NCBI GenBank assembly: GCA_006969745.1
Contig: CP030886.1
Span: forward strand, 3,383,234 to 3,447,233
Direction: 5' to 3'
DNA: 64,000 nucleotides
Source: Cytophagaceae bacterium
GTDB lineage: Bacteria; Bacteroidota; Bacteroidia; Cytophagales; Cyclobacteriaceae
Part shown: piece by piece, positions 19,001 through 28,195 of the stretch
Numbering within the stretch: the first letter of the stretch is position 1
Layout: every line of letters begins with the position of its first letter
The notes under the pieces: generated by a model
Told to the model about the DNA's origin: nothing
Databases searched by the model: none
What the model saw: only the letters and a program-made list of their open reading frames with translations
Program-made: the position numbers and the translations under genes

Positions 19001-19716
19001 ATGACCACACCGGTGAATGGAACTACCATACTGTTTTGCTCAGCTACCGTCCAGTATTGAATTTTGTTTTGAATGGTCCGGATTGCAAAAGGGTCAATCA
19101 GAGCTGCAATCTCCCGATTGTCTACTTCGCTTGTCACTATCAATGCGATCTGGTAAACTGCAAAAAGCAATATCCACTGTGCATAGACGGTTACCATTTT
19201 TCTTGATAAGGCTCCAGTAATGAAGAAAAGAGCACTAGAGAAGAAAAGGTTGGGAATAACAATAGTTATAAAGGGGTGCAGGTAGTTGTAAAGATTGAAT
19301 GGCAGCATTTTGTCCTTATCCGGATTGAATACTTCACCAAGCATGAAGCCAAGCACCATACCTCCAAATACAAACAACACTACAATAAAAGAGCCCAGGA
19401 ATCGACCCATCAAATAGTCAAATTTGGTAATGGGTGAAGTAAAAAGCATCGATTCTGTGTTGTGTTCAAAGTCTCTTAAGACCGACACACCCATAATTGC
19501 TGAGGTGATCATCATCATGATACCGGAGAGGATGGCCATCATATTAGCGATAGTTGTAGGTGAGTTTTCTTTCACCAAACCTGATCCACCACCAACCTGA
19601 ATGATGTCCGTGCTCATGGTAAGCACTGCCATGAGGAAAAGAATCGCAAAGTAGACGTAAGTTGCCGGCCTCTTTTTGCGATACTGAATTTCGAATTTTA
19701 ATATTTTAAACCACAT
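16099..19716 (-). CDS. ABC transporter permease fused to an M1 metallopeptidase
   Basis: 1205 residues in one frame. The first half is an ABC-2 type permease with two blocks of membrane helices (about 15-260 and 315-575), each preceded by a cytoplasmic segment; a last helix near 590-610 leads into an extracytoplasmic M1 peptidase domain (about 640-1190). The zinc site is HELAH at 940-944, with Glu964 in SETLSQ as the probable third ligand; the one-residue longer spacing is usual for this fused family. Its ATPase partner is the next gene upstream on the same strand (19740-20633), 24 bp away. The architecture suggests an ATP-driven membrane machine linked to a peptidase, but substrate and direction are unknown. 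Confidence 0.88.
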   Translation of the reverse strand: MWFKILKFEIQYRKKRPATYVYFAILFLMAVLTMSTDIIQVGGGSGLVKENSPTTIANMMAILSGIMMMITSAIMGVSVLRDFEHNTESMLFTSPITKFDYLMGRFLGSFIVVLFVFGGMVLGFMLGEVFNPDKDKMLPFNLYNYLHPFITIVIPNLFFSSALFFITGALSRKMVTVYAQWILLFAVYQIALIVTSEVDNREIAALIDPFAIRTIQNKIQYWTVAEQNSMVVPFTGVVMWNRLMWMGIGLIALIVGYFSFSFNVVRKSWFKKKAAKEESASKTDITIPTVKFNFGIYTYLLQLRKQTWFYFKTVIRSIPFKAIIGFGFFIMIVNSFFIGRVFGTYTYPTTYLMLELITGAFGLFFLIILVFYSGELVWRERDVKINLIQDALPMPDFISLVSKFLGLMLVFAVLNLILIASGVLIQTFKGYYKFDLPVYFYTLFTETFSFVILFSLLAFFVQVMVNNKFLGHAVVIVFFLATGVLELLGLEHNLFQFGSASLGTYSEMNGYGHFVTSFSWFDVYWLAFSIFLFGVAVVFAVRGSEAAMKWRWHVGKMRLSRPILTLIITTFLTFILSGCYIFYNTNVENTYRNSDEQEALQADYERALKKYEFVMQPKVTSMNVKAELYPYDRDYSMEGTYTLKNFEDQPIDSIHIQLGLDEDLTYENVTFSRASTIVESYDQYRYYIHKLNEPLQPGDSIDLNFKFVYNTTGFKESGSNTSIVFNGTFLNNGSFPSLGYNAGNELGSDDDRKDNDLEPKERMMRRDNPIGLRQNFISDDSHGIDFEIVVGTVPDQIAVAPGYLQREWEENGRKYFHYKMDQKMMPFFNIVSARYVTVEDQTTISLNDSTDRDISLEIYYHTGHEYNLESMMKGMKHSFKYFSENFSPYQYRQMRILEFPRYASFAQSFANTVPFSEAIGFMVKIEEEDDVDVTYFVTAHELAHQWWGHQLFPANVQGSAVLSETLSQYSALMVMKQQYPQEHLKEFLKEELNRYLSGRTTEQKKEMPLALAENQAYIHYGKGANIMYALQDYIGEDSVNVALQRLIDDWGFGALERNGRYATTIDLIGYLRDVTPDSLQGVITDFFDKIILYENKVENATYTELGTDKYLVSLDLSTKKMQSDSIGLSSQIEINDWIDVGIYANDEEGDEKLIYMKKHKFTEDQTSIEVEVDKKPSSAGVDPLNKLIDRNPEDNTKKLSEATST

Positions 19717-19739
19717 GATTTTATTCTTTAGATTGGGAT

Positions 19740-20633
19740 TTAAGCAGGGACTTCTTCTTTGCTGGTGGATGCCAGGATATGCGAAAAGTAAACGTCTTCC
19801 AAGTCTGCCTCGACACCTTCAAAGGATGCATCCGGACAGGTATCTGCCAGCACGTGTATTTCTGGTTTGCCCGCTATGAGTCGATCTGAAATAACTGTGT
19901 ATTCACTTTGATATTGAGACAATTCAGCTTTCTCTACTTTTTTCTTCCAAACCTTTCCTTTGATCTCATTTAGTGCATTGGACGGGCTACCTTTATACAA
20001 TACTGTCCCTTGATTGATGATTGCCATGCTGGTGCATAGTTCTTTTACATCGTCCACAATGTGTGTGCTGAGTATCACAACCGTGTTTTCACCCAATTCG
20101 CTCAAAAGATTGAGGAATCGATTTCTTTCCGCTGGGTCCAGGCCGGCAGTAGGCTCATCTACTATGATGAGTCTAGGGTTTGACAAAAGGGCCTGAGCTA
20201 TTCCAAACCGCTGTTTCATACCACCGGAATAGCCACCAAGATTCTTCTTTCGTGACTGCCAAAGATTGGTTTTATGCAGGAGGGTTTCAACCAGTTCTTT
20301 TCGTTCTTTTGAGTTGGTCACACCTTTGAGCACTGCGAGGTGATCTAAAAGCACCTCCGCACTGATTTTGGGATAAACACCAAACTCCTGTGGCAAATAA
20401 CCTAGTATCTTTCTTACTTCATCCTTTTCACGTAAAACATCTAAATCACCGAGCATAATGCTGCCTGTATCTGGTTCCTGAAGTGTGGCGATGGTTCGCA
20501 TAAGACTGGATTTCCCGGCACCATTCGGACCAAGAAGCCCAAACATTCCGGTAGGGATATCAAGCGAAACATCATTGAGTGCCTGCACACCGTTTGCGTA
20601 TGTTTTTGAGAGATTTTTGATAATTAGATTCAT
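19740..20633 (-). CDS. ABC transporter ATP-binding protein, partner of the permease-M1 fusion
   Basis: 297 residues. Walker A is GPNGAGKSS at residues 35-43, the signature is YSGGMKQRFG, and Walker B is LIIVDEPTAGLDP, so a complete nucleotide-binding domain is present in the first 220 residues. The remaining 75 residues form a small C-terminal extension (after SMAIINQG) of a kind common in ABC-2 export ATPases. It is the first gene of a two-gene unit with the permease-M1 fusion, stop to start distance 23 bp, and would power that permease. The region 20634-20798 upstream shows no clear promoter. Confidence 0.9.
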   Translation of the reverse strand: MNLIIKNLSKTYANGVQALNDVSLDIPTGMFGLLGPNGAGKSSLMRTIATLQEPDTGSIMLGDLDVLREKDEVRKILGYLPQEFGVYPKISAEVLLDHLAVLKGVTNSKERKELVETLLHKTNLWQSRKKNLGGYSGGMKQRFGIAQALLSNPRLIIVDEPTAGLDPAERNRFLNLLSELGENTVVILSTHIVDDVKELCTSMAIINQGTVLYKGSPSNALNEIKGKVWKKKVEKAELSQYQSEYTVISDRLIAGKPEIHVLADTCPDASFEGVEADLEDVYFSHILASTSKEEVPA

Positions 20634-20798
20634 AGGATAGAGGTTTATGTTCTTTTATAGGATGTAGTTAGTATGCCTTAAGTATCAATTTATTTTATCG
20701 AATTGATAATTGGTGCAATAAAATGATAAATGGCTGTTATAGGCAGGGCAGTAGTTGAAGGTGTGGAGAAAATGAACAAAAAGCTAACTATCAGTTGA

Positions 20799-21326
20799 TT
20801 AGCTTCCTTGCCATTGCTGCCAGTTCCTTTTTTCTAGGATATACAGCCTGATTTCCTGATTTGAATTCGGAAGACTGGTGAATCCTTTGTGAATAAATCC
20901 CAGCTTTTCGAGTACTCTGCATGAGCCTGCATTTTCGGTTGTGGTAATCGCACTTACTCGATCCAATAAATAATGATCAAATGCAAGCTGGACCATCGCT
21001 TTTGCACCTTCTGTTGCGTACCCTTTTCCTTCGAACTTGGATAATATGGCATATCCAATATCAATTCCATCAACACCTTCACGGTCGTGAATACTACATG
21101 TCCCAACGTATTCTCCTGTTGATTTATCTATCATTACATAGTTTACAAAACCCTTTTTATTAAGGTCGGAATCCATTCGTTCTTCCATATATATCAAGGC
21201 ATCCTCGGCGGAGTAAACCCCTCTATCACCAATCATCTGATGCCATTTTTCATTATTCATCAGGCGATGCAGAAATTCAGCATCAGAAGGCATGATAAGC
21301 CGGAGTTTCAATCGATCGGTTTCCAT
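20799..21326 (-). CDS. GNAT acetyltransferase, RimJ/RimL-like
   Basis: 175 residues. Typical of the Acetyltransf_3 branch: N-terminal METDRLKLRLIMPSDAEFL, a central YVGTCSIHDRE strand, acetyl-CoA binding region around FEGKGYATEGAKAMV (R/Q-x-x-G-x-G/A in the variant form) and C-terminal GSCRVLEKLGFIHKG. Members acetylate N-termini of ribosomal proteins or small molecules; the substrate is not deducible. It is transcribed divergently from the small membrane protein at 21425. Confidence 0.82.
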   Translation of the reverse strand: METDRLKLRLIMPSDAEFLHRLMNNEKWHQMIGDRGVYSAEDALIYMEERMDSDLNKKGFVNYVMIDKSTGEYVGTCSIHDREGVDGIDIGYAILSKFEGKGYATEGAKAMVQLAFDHYLLDRVSAITTTENAGSCRVLEKLGFIHKGFTSLPNSNQEIRLYILEKRNWQQWQGS

Positions 21327-21391
21327 TTTGTAATCATTTATTTTTCAATAAATCATCCTTTTGGGTGAAGGATACACGCATATGCCAACAC

Positions 21392-21399
21392 TAGGTTTG
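21392..21399 (+). promoter_or_regulatory. Candidate -7 element (TAGGTTTG)
   Basis: TAGGTTTG matches the Bacteroidota TAnnTTTG -7 consensus and lies 26 bp before the start of the membrane-protein gene at 21425. No TTG at the right distance upstream, so this is tentative. Confidence 0.35.
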
Positions 21400-21424
21400 T
21401 GTTTTCAAATAAAAACTAAACCAT

Positions 21425-21838
21425 ATGACTTACCTGCGCTTGATTCTGTCCATTCTTCTGTCCTTATTTCTTTTAACCTTCCTTGTTGAGACCATTGAAT
21501 TTTCAATCTTGGTATTTATAAGTAATGAATCCTATCTGCATCTCTCTCAGGATCAGCAAGCCTATTTCGCCTTGAGAAATCAACCTGTCATCTTGATAGC
21601 TAAGCCAATCTATACCTTCATTGTTGCTTTCACGGTGAGCTATCTGGGCTCAAGGCTTTTAAGGATACATAGGAATACCTATTTCATTATTCTTTCCGTC
21701 ATTCAGGGATTAGGAATTTGCTACGGTGCCTTCCTATCCGAATATAAAGACAGTCTGCCTCTCTGGTATTGGATGTTACTTTTGCTTGTCATCTTAATAG
21801 CGTTAAAGGCATCCCAATCAAGGGTAAAGCATTTGTAA
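21425..21838 (+). CDS. Small four-helix membrane protein, unknown function
   Basis: 137 residues; helices at about 5-30, 55-76, 82-105 and 113-130. No recognised domain. It begins with a strongly hydrophobic segment (MTYLRLILSILLSLFLLTF) that may be a signal anchor. The stop lies 2 bp from the stop of the convergent BNR gene, so there is no space for a separate terminator. Confidence 0.55.
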   Translation: MTYLRLILSILLSLFLLTFLVETIEFSILVFISNESYLHLSQDQQAYFALRNQPVILIAKPIYTFIVAFTVSYLGSRLLRIHRNTYFIILSVIQGLGICYGAFLSEYKDSLPLWYWMLLLLVILIALKASQSRVKHL

Positions 21839-21840
21839 AA

Positions 21841-24800
21841 TCAATCTTTCAATATCACTGCCGGTAAATTCAACTGTCGGTAAAGATCATTGAATGCTTT
21901 CAACTCGATATCAATCAGCTGCATTTTACGCTCCGCATATGATTCCCATTCACTTTTCAAATCATTGAATCGATCTTCGGCACCATTCGTTACTCTTGGA
22001 TCAGCTACATCAATGAAGCTCTTGAGACTCATCAGCTGGCTATTGAGTTTGTTCTGAAAGTTGATCACATCCTGGAAGGTTTTCTGCTTTGGCTGAATCA
22101 GCTGATTTTCCCATTTTTCAATTTTGGCCACCAATGCTTTTGCAGTATCTAAAAGGATTTTGACTTCATCATTTCCTTTCAATCTTTTTTGATACGCACC
22201 AAGCTGTGCTTTGGCAGAACGCATGGCATTTACGCTTTCATGCATTTCTCTCACCATTTCTTCTATAGCAATCAGCATTTTTTGTTGCTTATTCCATTCA
22301 GCATCTGTGAATTCCAGTCCCGGTACTTCCAATATGTTTACTGAGGTGTTGAGTGTGTCTTTTTCTGTTAGCAATCGGATAGTATATGAACCCGGAGCTA
22401 CCCTGGAACCGCTGTAATCGCCAAAAGTAAAAATGCCATCTACAGCTGGTAATGTTTCTCTTTTGAAATCCCACGTGAATCGATTAATTCCTTTTTTCGT
22501 AGGTAATATTGAAGGTGCAGGTGGACCTCCCGGCCATGTTTTGAAACTCTCATCTTTTTGATTTGAATAGGTACGAATTACCTCGTCGTTATTTAGAATT
22601 TGAACTTGAATTGTCACACTGTCTGGTAATTCTTCAGGTAAGAAGTAGTCGAAAGTAACGCCGGACGAGGGATTCTTGCCGACTTCAATCGGTGGACTTC
22701 CTCCCAATATTCTATACTGGTTTTCTTTTGCAAAGAGGCCTCCATTTATTGCTCTCTTGCCGGCTGTTTGTTGGATTGCACTTAGATCATCCAGAATCCA
22801 GAATGATCTTCCAGCTGTGGCGGCTACCAAATCATTTTGCCTAATTGTCAAATCATTGATAGGAACCACCGGCAGGTTTAACTGAAACTTGACCCAGCTG
22901 TCACCGTTGTTGTCGGAGATATAAAGTCCTGTTTCCGTGCCGGCATACAGCAAACCTCTTGTTTTAGGATCTTCACGAATAACCCTAACGAAACCATTTG
23001 GATCATCAAGTCCGGTTGTAATTTTAGTCCAGCTGGCGCCATAATTATTCGTTTTATAGGCAAGTGAGGTAAGATCATTGAATTTATATCTCATTACAGC
23101 TATGTAGGCTGTAGCCGGATCGTGAGGTGAAACTTCAATGGAATTAATGATTCCTTCCTGCAGACCAGCAGGAGTAACATTCGTCCAGTTTTGTCCCCCA
23201 TTTCGAGTGATATGAACCAATCCATCGTCAGAGCCAGCCCAAAGTACACCTTCTTCATGTGGAGATTCTACCAAATACATAAGCGTATTGTAGTTTTCGC
23301 CTCCAGCGGCTTCATTGGTGTAAGGTCTACCTCCGGGACCTTGCTTGGTGGTGTCATTTCTGGTCAAGTCCGGTGAAATGGTTTCCCAATTTTGACCACC
23401 ATCTGTCGTTTTAAAAACTACGTTTCCAGCATGATAGATCGTGTTTGGATCATGAGGAGATGCGATAATTGGTGCATTCCAGTTAAATCGATATTTAAAT
23501 TCTTTGGGGATGCCACTCAGTCGCTCTTCAGGATATTGCATGATGGGTTTTCCTTCACCCGATTCTTTTTCCCAACGCTCAATGATTCCCTGATAACAGC
23601 CTCCGTAAACTACTTCTGGACTTTCAGGATCAAATGCGAGGTAGGCACTTTCGCAACCTGCCACAGAATACCAATCTTTCCATCCGATTCCCCAGCCATT
23701 GGTTCTGCTGGCAATAGCAATAGCAGAGTTGTCCTGCTGGCCACCATAAACATTGTATGGAACCTGATTGTCCGTTATTACACGATAAAATTGAGCAGTC
23801 GCTTGATTTTGTTGTGTAGACCATGATTTGCCTCCATTCAAAGACACATTGCTACCTCCATCATTGGAGTTGATCATCAGCTGATTGTTAGTTGGGTTGA
23901 TCCATAAGTGATGATTATCTCCATGTGGTGTTGACATATTTTGAAAGCTTCTCCCACCATCGATGGATTGCATGGCTGGTGCATTTAAGACATACACCTT
24001 GTTCTCGTCTATTGGATCGGCAAAAACCTCCATGTAGTACCATGAACGAGTGATTAATACCCGGTCACTATTGATCTGGCTCCATTTTTTACCTGCGTCA
24101 TTGGATCGATAGAGACCTGATTTCTTTCCTTCTGCTTCAATAATGGCAAAAACACGATCGGAATTTGCTCGCGAGACGGATATTCCTGCTTTTCCAAATT
24201 CTTCCGGCAAACCTTCTTCCATTTTTTCCCAGGTTTCTCCTGCATCCACTGATTTGTACAGTCCGGAATTGGGACCGCCAGAAGATACTGTCCATGGAAA
24301 TCGCTGGTGTTGCCACATGGCAGCATATAAGATTCGTGGATTGTTCATGTCCATGGATAGGGAGGAGGCTCCGGTATTGTCTGCAACAAATAGCACCTTT
24401 CTCCAGCTATCGCCACCGTCGTTGGATTTATAAATACCTCGCTCTGATGATGGCCCGTAGAGTGCGCCTTGAACGGCCACAAATACAACTTCTGGATCTT
24501 TTGGATGAATGACTACATCTGAGATGTGCATTGATTTATCCAGTCCGATATGCTTCCAGGTTTTACCTGCATCGGTGCTCTTGTAAACTCCATCTCCGCT
24601 TGACGTCATGACACCACGTACAGCGTGCTCTCCCATGCCCACATAAATTACATTCGGATCGGACTCTGCTACTGCAATCGCACCGACAGTTCCTGTTTTG
24701 AGCTGCCCATCTGAGATACTTTTCCAGGTAATGCCTGCATCATCGGTTTTCCAGATACCACCGCCGGTTGTTCCCATGTAATAAGTCATTGGATCAGAAA

Positions 24801-24975
24801 CAACGCCAGTAGAGGCCACACTTCTTCCACCTCTGGTAGGCCCGATGTTTCGCCACTTCAGACCCTCATATAGTGAGGCGTCCATTCCGGTAGGCTCCGC
24901 TTTCTTTTTTTTCTTTTGAGCTTCTACTGAAACAATGGAACAGCAGGCAAAAAGGATGATAAGTAATTTTTTCAT
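21841..24975 (-). CDS. BNR/sortilin-type beta-propeller exported protein
   Basis: 1044 residues with a signal peptide (about 1-19, ending SVEA). Residues about 35-720 contain repeated Asp-box motifs of the kind S/T-x-D-x-G-x-[59 protein letters not shown] and SDNNGDSW, indicating two multi-bladed propellers as in the VPS10/sortilin-like glycosyl-hydrolase annotation group. The C-terminal 300 residues are beta-sandwich and then alpha-helical ([14 protein letters not shown]... and a helical region 880-1040). No catalytic residues of sialidases were recognised, and the common label 'glycosyl hydrolase' is not established here. It is exported and probably surface-associated. Confidence 0.85.
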   Translation of the reverse strand: MKKLLIILFACCSIVSVEAQKKKKKAEPTGMDASLYEGLKWRNIGPTRGGRSVASTGVVSDPMTYYMGTTGGGIWKTDDAGITWKSISDGQLKTGTVGAIAVAESDPNVIYVGMGEHAVRGVMTSSGDGVYKSTDAGKTWKHIGLDKSMHISDVVIHPKDPEVVFVAVQGALYGPSSERGIYKSNDGGDSWRKVLFVADNTGASSLSMDMNNPRILYAAMWQHQRFPWTVSSGGPNSGLYKSVDAGETWEKMEEGLPEEFGKAGISVSRANSDRVFAIIEAEGKKSGLYRSNDAGKKWSQINSDRVLITRSWYYMEVFADPIDENKVYVLNAPAMQSIDGGRSFQNMSTPHGDNHHLWINPTNNQLMINSNDGGSNVSLNGGKSWSTQQNQATAQFYRVITDNQVPYNVYGGQQDNSAIAIASRTNGWGIGWKDWYSVAGCESAYLAFDPESPEVVYGGCYQGIIERWEKESGEGKPIMQYPEERLSGIPKEFKYRFNWNAPIIASPHDPNTIYHAGNVVFKTTDGGQNWETISPDLTRNDTTKQGPGGRPYTNEAAGGENYNTLMYLVESPHEEGVLWAGSDDGLVHITRNGGQNWTNVTPAGLQEGIINSIEVSPHDPATAYIAVMRYKFNDLTSLAYKTNNYGASWTKITTGLDDPNGFVRVIREDPKTRGLLYAGTETGLYISDNNGDSWVKFQLNLPVVPINDLTIRQNDLVAATAGRSFWILDDLSAIQQTAGKRAINGGLFAKENQYRILGGSPPIEVGKNPSSGVTFDYFLPEELPDSVTIQVQILNNDEVIRTYSNQKDESFKTWPGGPPAPSILPTKKGINRFTWDFKRETLPAVDGIFTFGDYSGSRVAPGSYTIRLLTEKDTLNTSVNILEVPGLEFTDAEWNKQQKMLIAIEEMVREMHESVNAMRSAKAQLGAYQKRLKGNDEVKILLDTAKALVAKIEKWENQLIQPKQKTFQDVINFQNKLNSQLMSLKSFIDVADPRVTNGAEDRFNDLKSEWESYAERKMQLIDIELKAFNDLYRQLNLPAVILKD

Positions 24976-24985
24976 GGTGTTAGGA

Positions 24986-25459
24986 TTAGGTTTTTTTATT
25001 CAGGACATACGAAAAGTGAATGACTTCTTGTTCATATGCGGGTTTTGTTGATCTATAAAAATCAACTGCTTGATTGTCATCTTTTTCTGCCGGCACATAG
25101 GTTTCTTCGAATCCATTCTTTCGGCAGAATTGATTGATGTGTAATAAAAGCTTTTTACCAATGCCCTGCCTTTGATATGGCTGGGCTATTGCCAGATCAT
25201 ATATGTAAGCAAGTGGCTTATTGACATAATATTGTTCTTGTACATAGATGGTGATTCCTCCAATAACTTTGCTCTCTGCTAAGACGCAAAAAGCGTAAAA
25301 TGCATCATTTTGTAAAAGTTTTTGGAGGTGATCAGATTTGGGCATTGAAAAAGTTTCTCTTTCAAAAACATCAACAAAGAGTTGAATCATTTCCTTGAAA
25401 ATTTGAAGATCATCTTTTTGAAGCTTCTTAATCGAGATGTTATTGATAGAGGTGCTCAT
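24986..25459 (-). CDS. GNAT acetyltransferase resembling AAC(3)-I aminoglycoside N-acetyltransferases
   Basis: 157 residues. Elements shared with AAC(3)-I enzymes are the YIYDLA strand (85-90), the acetyl-CoA loop QRQGIGKK (97-104), [12 protein letters not shown] (124-135, compare AD-x-GDDPAV-x-LY) and EVIHF (145-149). AAC(3)-I enzymes acetylate N3 of gentamicin or fortimicin. Whether this chromosomal copy has that activity is unknown; a housekeeping or other small-molecule role is possible. The start ATG lies 1 bp after the stop of the M14 gene, so it is translationally linked to that gene, and the BNR gene follows after 10 bp. Unusual company for a resistance enzyme, which argues against recent transfer on a mobile element. 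Confidence 0.7.
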   Translation of the reverse strand: MSTSINNISIKKLQKDDLQIFKEMIQLFVDVFERETFSMPKSDHLQKLLQNDAFYAFCVLAESKVIGGITIYVQEQYYVNKPLAYIYDLAIAQPYQRQGIGKKLLLHINQFCRKNGFEETYVPAEKDDNQAVDFYRSTKPAYEQEVIHFSYVLNKKT

Positions 25460-25460
25460 G

Positions 25461-28097
25461 CTAAAATCCCGGTAAAATCATCACCGCATTTTGCATCATT
25501 CGTGATGGCCCCAGCCAGAACATTCGGTATTGGGTGTTGTCTACAAGGTAGACGATCTTCCCTCGACCCATGCTGGAAACCCCGGCAAATGCCTGTCCGG
25601 CAATGTGGTTCAGGTTTTCCTCTGAGGCATAGCCAGCTACAAGAAGTTTCGCTGGATCTTTATGATAGTATCCTACCGTCTGAAATTTGTCAGATGGTTG
25701 TAAAACAGTGTTTCCAAATCGGAGTGAGTATAGATTGGCTTTAAGGCCGAATGCTAGTGGATTGGTGGTGTCGATTATGGAGTTCATTGCAGAGCCGGGA
25801 ACTCTCCGCTTGCCAAAGTAATCTTCCCGATCTGCGTATTTTAAATAGCTTCTTTCCTCACTGCTATCTTTTGGTGATTTCTTCAATTCTACTTCGGTGA
25901 TTTTAGAGTTTTCCTTTGTGAAGAAAGATGCAGCGCTTTCTGTTGCGATGAGTGTGCCTCCATTCTGCACCCAAGTTTTGATCTCCTCTTGCTGAGATTC
26001 TCCAAAAAGAGCCTTTAGCGAGCCGCCTCCTCCGGGTAAAATCAACACGTCATAGTCTTTCAAATCTGCACCTCCGAAACGGAATCCTTGCTTGGGAAGG
26101 CTTGTTTGCTCCAGAGCTGTGGTTCTTATTCTTTCTATTGGAAGTTCTGTGACCCAGTCGAATAGAAAGTAGATCTGACCACCTGTATATGAGCTAAATG
26201 GTGGATCTACCATCATCGCGATACGTGGTTGTTTTATCGGACGGTTGCCGGAATTTGCCAGGTCCATGCCGGTTACCATTCTACCGGAGTTGAAGCCGAC
26301 TATTTTAACACCTGATTCTGTTGCGATCTTCTGCATGTCATTGTCTATGGATGCTGCTTTCTCACGGTTTCGTCCCTTTAAAACAATTAATGACCCTGAT
26401 GGAAAACTCATATTTCCATCACTGAAAGGTTTTTCAGCCGCACGTACATTGTATTTTTTAGCCCAGAGTTTGGCAAGTGCTTTTGGAGCATCACGCTGAG
26501 ACCAGTCTATGACATATGCGTACTTTGCATTGGGATTGATTATTTCTCCCTTAGATTTTGGCATCTCTTTTACCTCTGTCATATCAGCCGTGAATGACCC
26601 GTTTGTCGACCAAGCATCAAGGTTGTATGCTATAGGAGCTGACCATGTGGCCATGTCGTACATCACAGAATCCTCTATAGCCATGTTTCGCTCCATAATG
26701 CTATTAATGAAAAGCGCTCTTGGCTGATTCGTCGGCACTATGAATGTGCCTCCAGGTAGTGTTTTTCTAGATATTGCTCCATCGCGATAATTTTTTGCGC
26801 TTGCAACCTGAAAGTTGTTATTTGCCTGATAAACTTTTACTCCGTTTCGCTTCAGAACATTTACCACTTCATTGGCATACATGTCTTGATCTGAGAAAAA
26901 GTACGCTTTGGTGTTTGTTTTGCTGTTGGCCGGTTTCCATGCATCATAGCTATATTGCAGGAGCGGCTTTCTGTTTTCAGCGGAGGCTTTTATCGTTGCT
27001 ATTGACGTTGTATAGTGATCAAAAACACGCTGACGAAGCGTAAGATTATAGCCGTCATTCGTTTCTACAATCCTTCCACCGGCTGAGTGTCCACCTTGTT
27101 CTGTCAGCATGCCTATAGCGCCCATTACGCTAGGCCAGCTGGAGCCATAACCCGGATAAAAAAAGTCAAATGCATCTCGTGTGAAGTAATTGATTTGATG
27201 CTTATCAAACTGTGCGACGTTGGCGTCACCGAATACTTTGGACCAGGATTCGTAAGAATCCGGCAGCAGCTTGTTGCGCGGTGTTGTGCCCGGCATAGTG
27301 AAGTAATTGGAATTGTAACCTTGCTCATGGTAGTCTACATGCACTTGAGGCATCCACTTTTGATATTCACCAGTATGCCCACGAGACTCTGGATGAACCC
27401 CCCAAATCCAGTCACGGTTTAGGTCAAACCAATAGTGGTTGGTTCGCCCACCTGGCCAGCCTTCAAAGTGTTCCATGTCTTTTGGCTCTACTCCCGGACG
27501 CTTAATTCGCTTCATTGATTTGTACCAGTATACATACCTGTCTCTTCCGTCCGGATTGATACATATGTACATAATTATGACTGAATTTTTGAGGATATCG
27601 AGAGTTTCTGCGTCAGTGGCTGCTGCCATTCGATAAGCCACTTGCATAGCTGCTTCTGAAGAAGATGCCTCATTGCCATGGATGTTGTAAGAAAATGAGG
27701 TGAATACTGGCTCATTTTCTAAAATAGATGAAGCCTCTGCTGATGACGCATTTAGGAGTTTGAGGTGTTTGTCGCGAATTTGATCAATGTTTTGAATGTT
27801 CTCTTCGGATGAAATAACGAGATTGATAAGCGGACGATCTTCATACGTTTTTCCGTATTCATTGTATAATACCCGTGGAGATTCGGAGGCTAATTGCTTA
27901 TAATAGGAAACGATGTGTGCATAGCCAGTGAAATTTTCGCCAAGCTCATATTGAAGGAATTCTTTAGGAGAAGTGATGCCTTCATTGATTTGCAAGTCAG
28001 GTTCAAATCCAAATCTGTTTTTATCTACAACATTAGGCTGAGAAAAAGCAATAGAAAGCACGCCTGATAACAGGAGTAAGGTGAGGGTTCTCTTCAT
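25461..28097 (-). CDS. M14 family zinc carboxypeptidase, exported, with C-terminal glutamine-amidotransferase-like domain
   Basis: 878 residues with signal peptide (about 1-19). The zinc-binding set is visible: HGNE (His140, Glu143), then FDLNRDW (substrate-binding Asn-Arg) and QVHVDYHEQ with the third zinc histidine; MLTEQGG carries the likely catalytic glutamate. The catalytic domain occupies about 45-370. Beyond residue 400 comes a region ending in a DJ-1/PfpI-like domain (DVLILPGGGGSLKALFG, about 690-705). The family hydrolyses C-terminal residues or acts on unusual peptides; the substrate is unknown. It precedes the AAC(3)-I-like gene by 1 bp. Confidence 0.87.
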   Translation of the reverse strand: MKRTLTLLLLSGVLSIAFSQPNVVDKNRFGFEPDLQINEGITSPKEFLQYELGENFTGYAHIVSYYKQLASESPRVLYNEYGKTYEDRPLINLVISSEENIQNIDQIRDKHLKLLNASSAEASSILENEPVFTSFSYNIHGNEASSSEAAMQVAYRMAAATDAETLDILKNSVIIMYICINPDGRDRYVYWYKSMKRIKRPGVEPKDMEHFEGWPGGRTNHYWFDLNRDWIWGVHPESRGHTGEYQKWMPQVHVDYHEQGYNSNYFTMPGTTPRNKLLPDSYESWSKVFGDANVAQFDKHQINYFTRDAFDFFYPGYGSSWPSVMGAIGMLTEQGGHSAGGRIVETNDGYNLTLRQRVFDHYTTSIATIKASAENRKPLLQYSYDAWKPANSKTNTKAYFFSDQDMYANEVVNVLKRNGVKVYQANNNFQVASAKNYRDGAISRKTLPGGTFIVPTNQPRALFINSIMERNMAIEDSVMYDMATWSAPIAYNLDAWSTNGSFTADMTEVKEMPKSKGEIINPNAKYAYVIDWSQRDAPKALAKLWAKKYNVRAAEKPFSDGNMSFPSGSLIVLKGRNREKAASIDNDMQKIATESGVKIVGFNSGRMVTGMDLANSGNRPIKQPRIAMMVDPPFSSYTGGQIYFLFDWVTELPIERIRTTALEQTSLPKQGFRFGGADLKDYDVLILPGGGGSLKALFGESQQEEIKTWVQNGGTLIATESAASFFTKENSKITEVELKKSPKDSSEERSYLKYADREDYFGKRRVPGSAMNSIIDTTNPLAFGLKANLYSLRFGNTVLQPSDKFQTVGYYHKDPAKLLVAGYASEENLNHIAGQAFAGVSSMGRGKIVYLVDNTQYRMFWLGPSRMMQNAVMILPGF

Positions 28098-28195
28098 GGT
28101 CTTTTAGGTTTAGAAAGTCCATGAAGATACTAATAGCTTACGACTTAAAATTTATGATTTCGGTGAGTAGTATAAAAATATGATAGACGGTGTCT

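Noticed and set aside
24143..24512. Long antisense ORFs across the BNR gene
   Set aside because: They run opposite to a well-supported 1044-residue protein with repeated Asp-box motifs; they are shadows of it.
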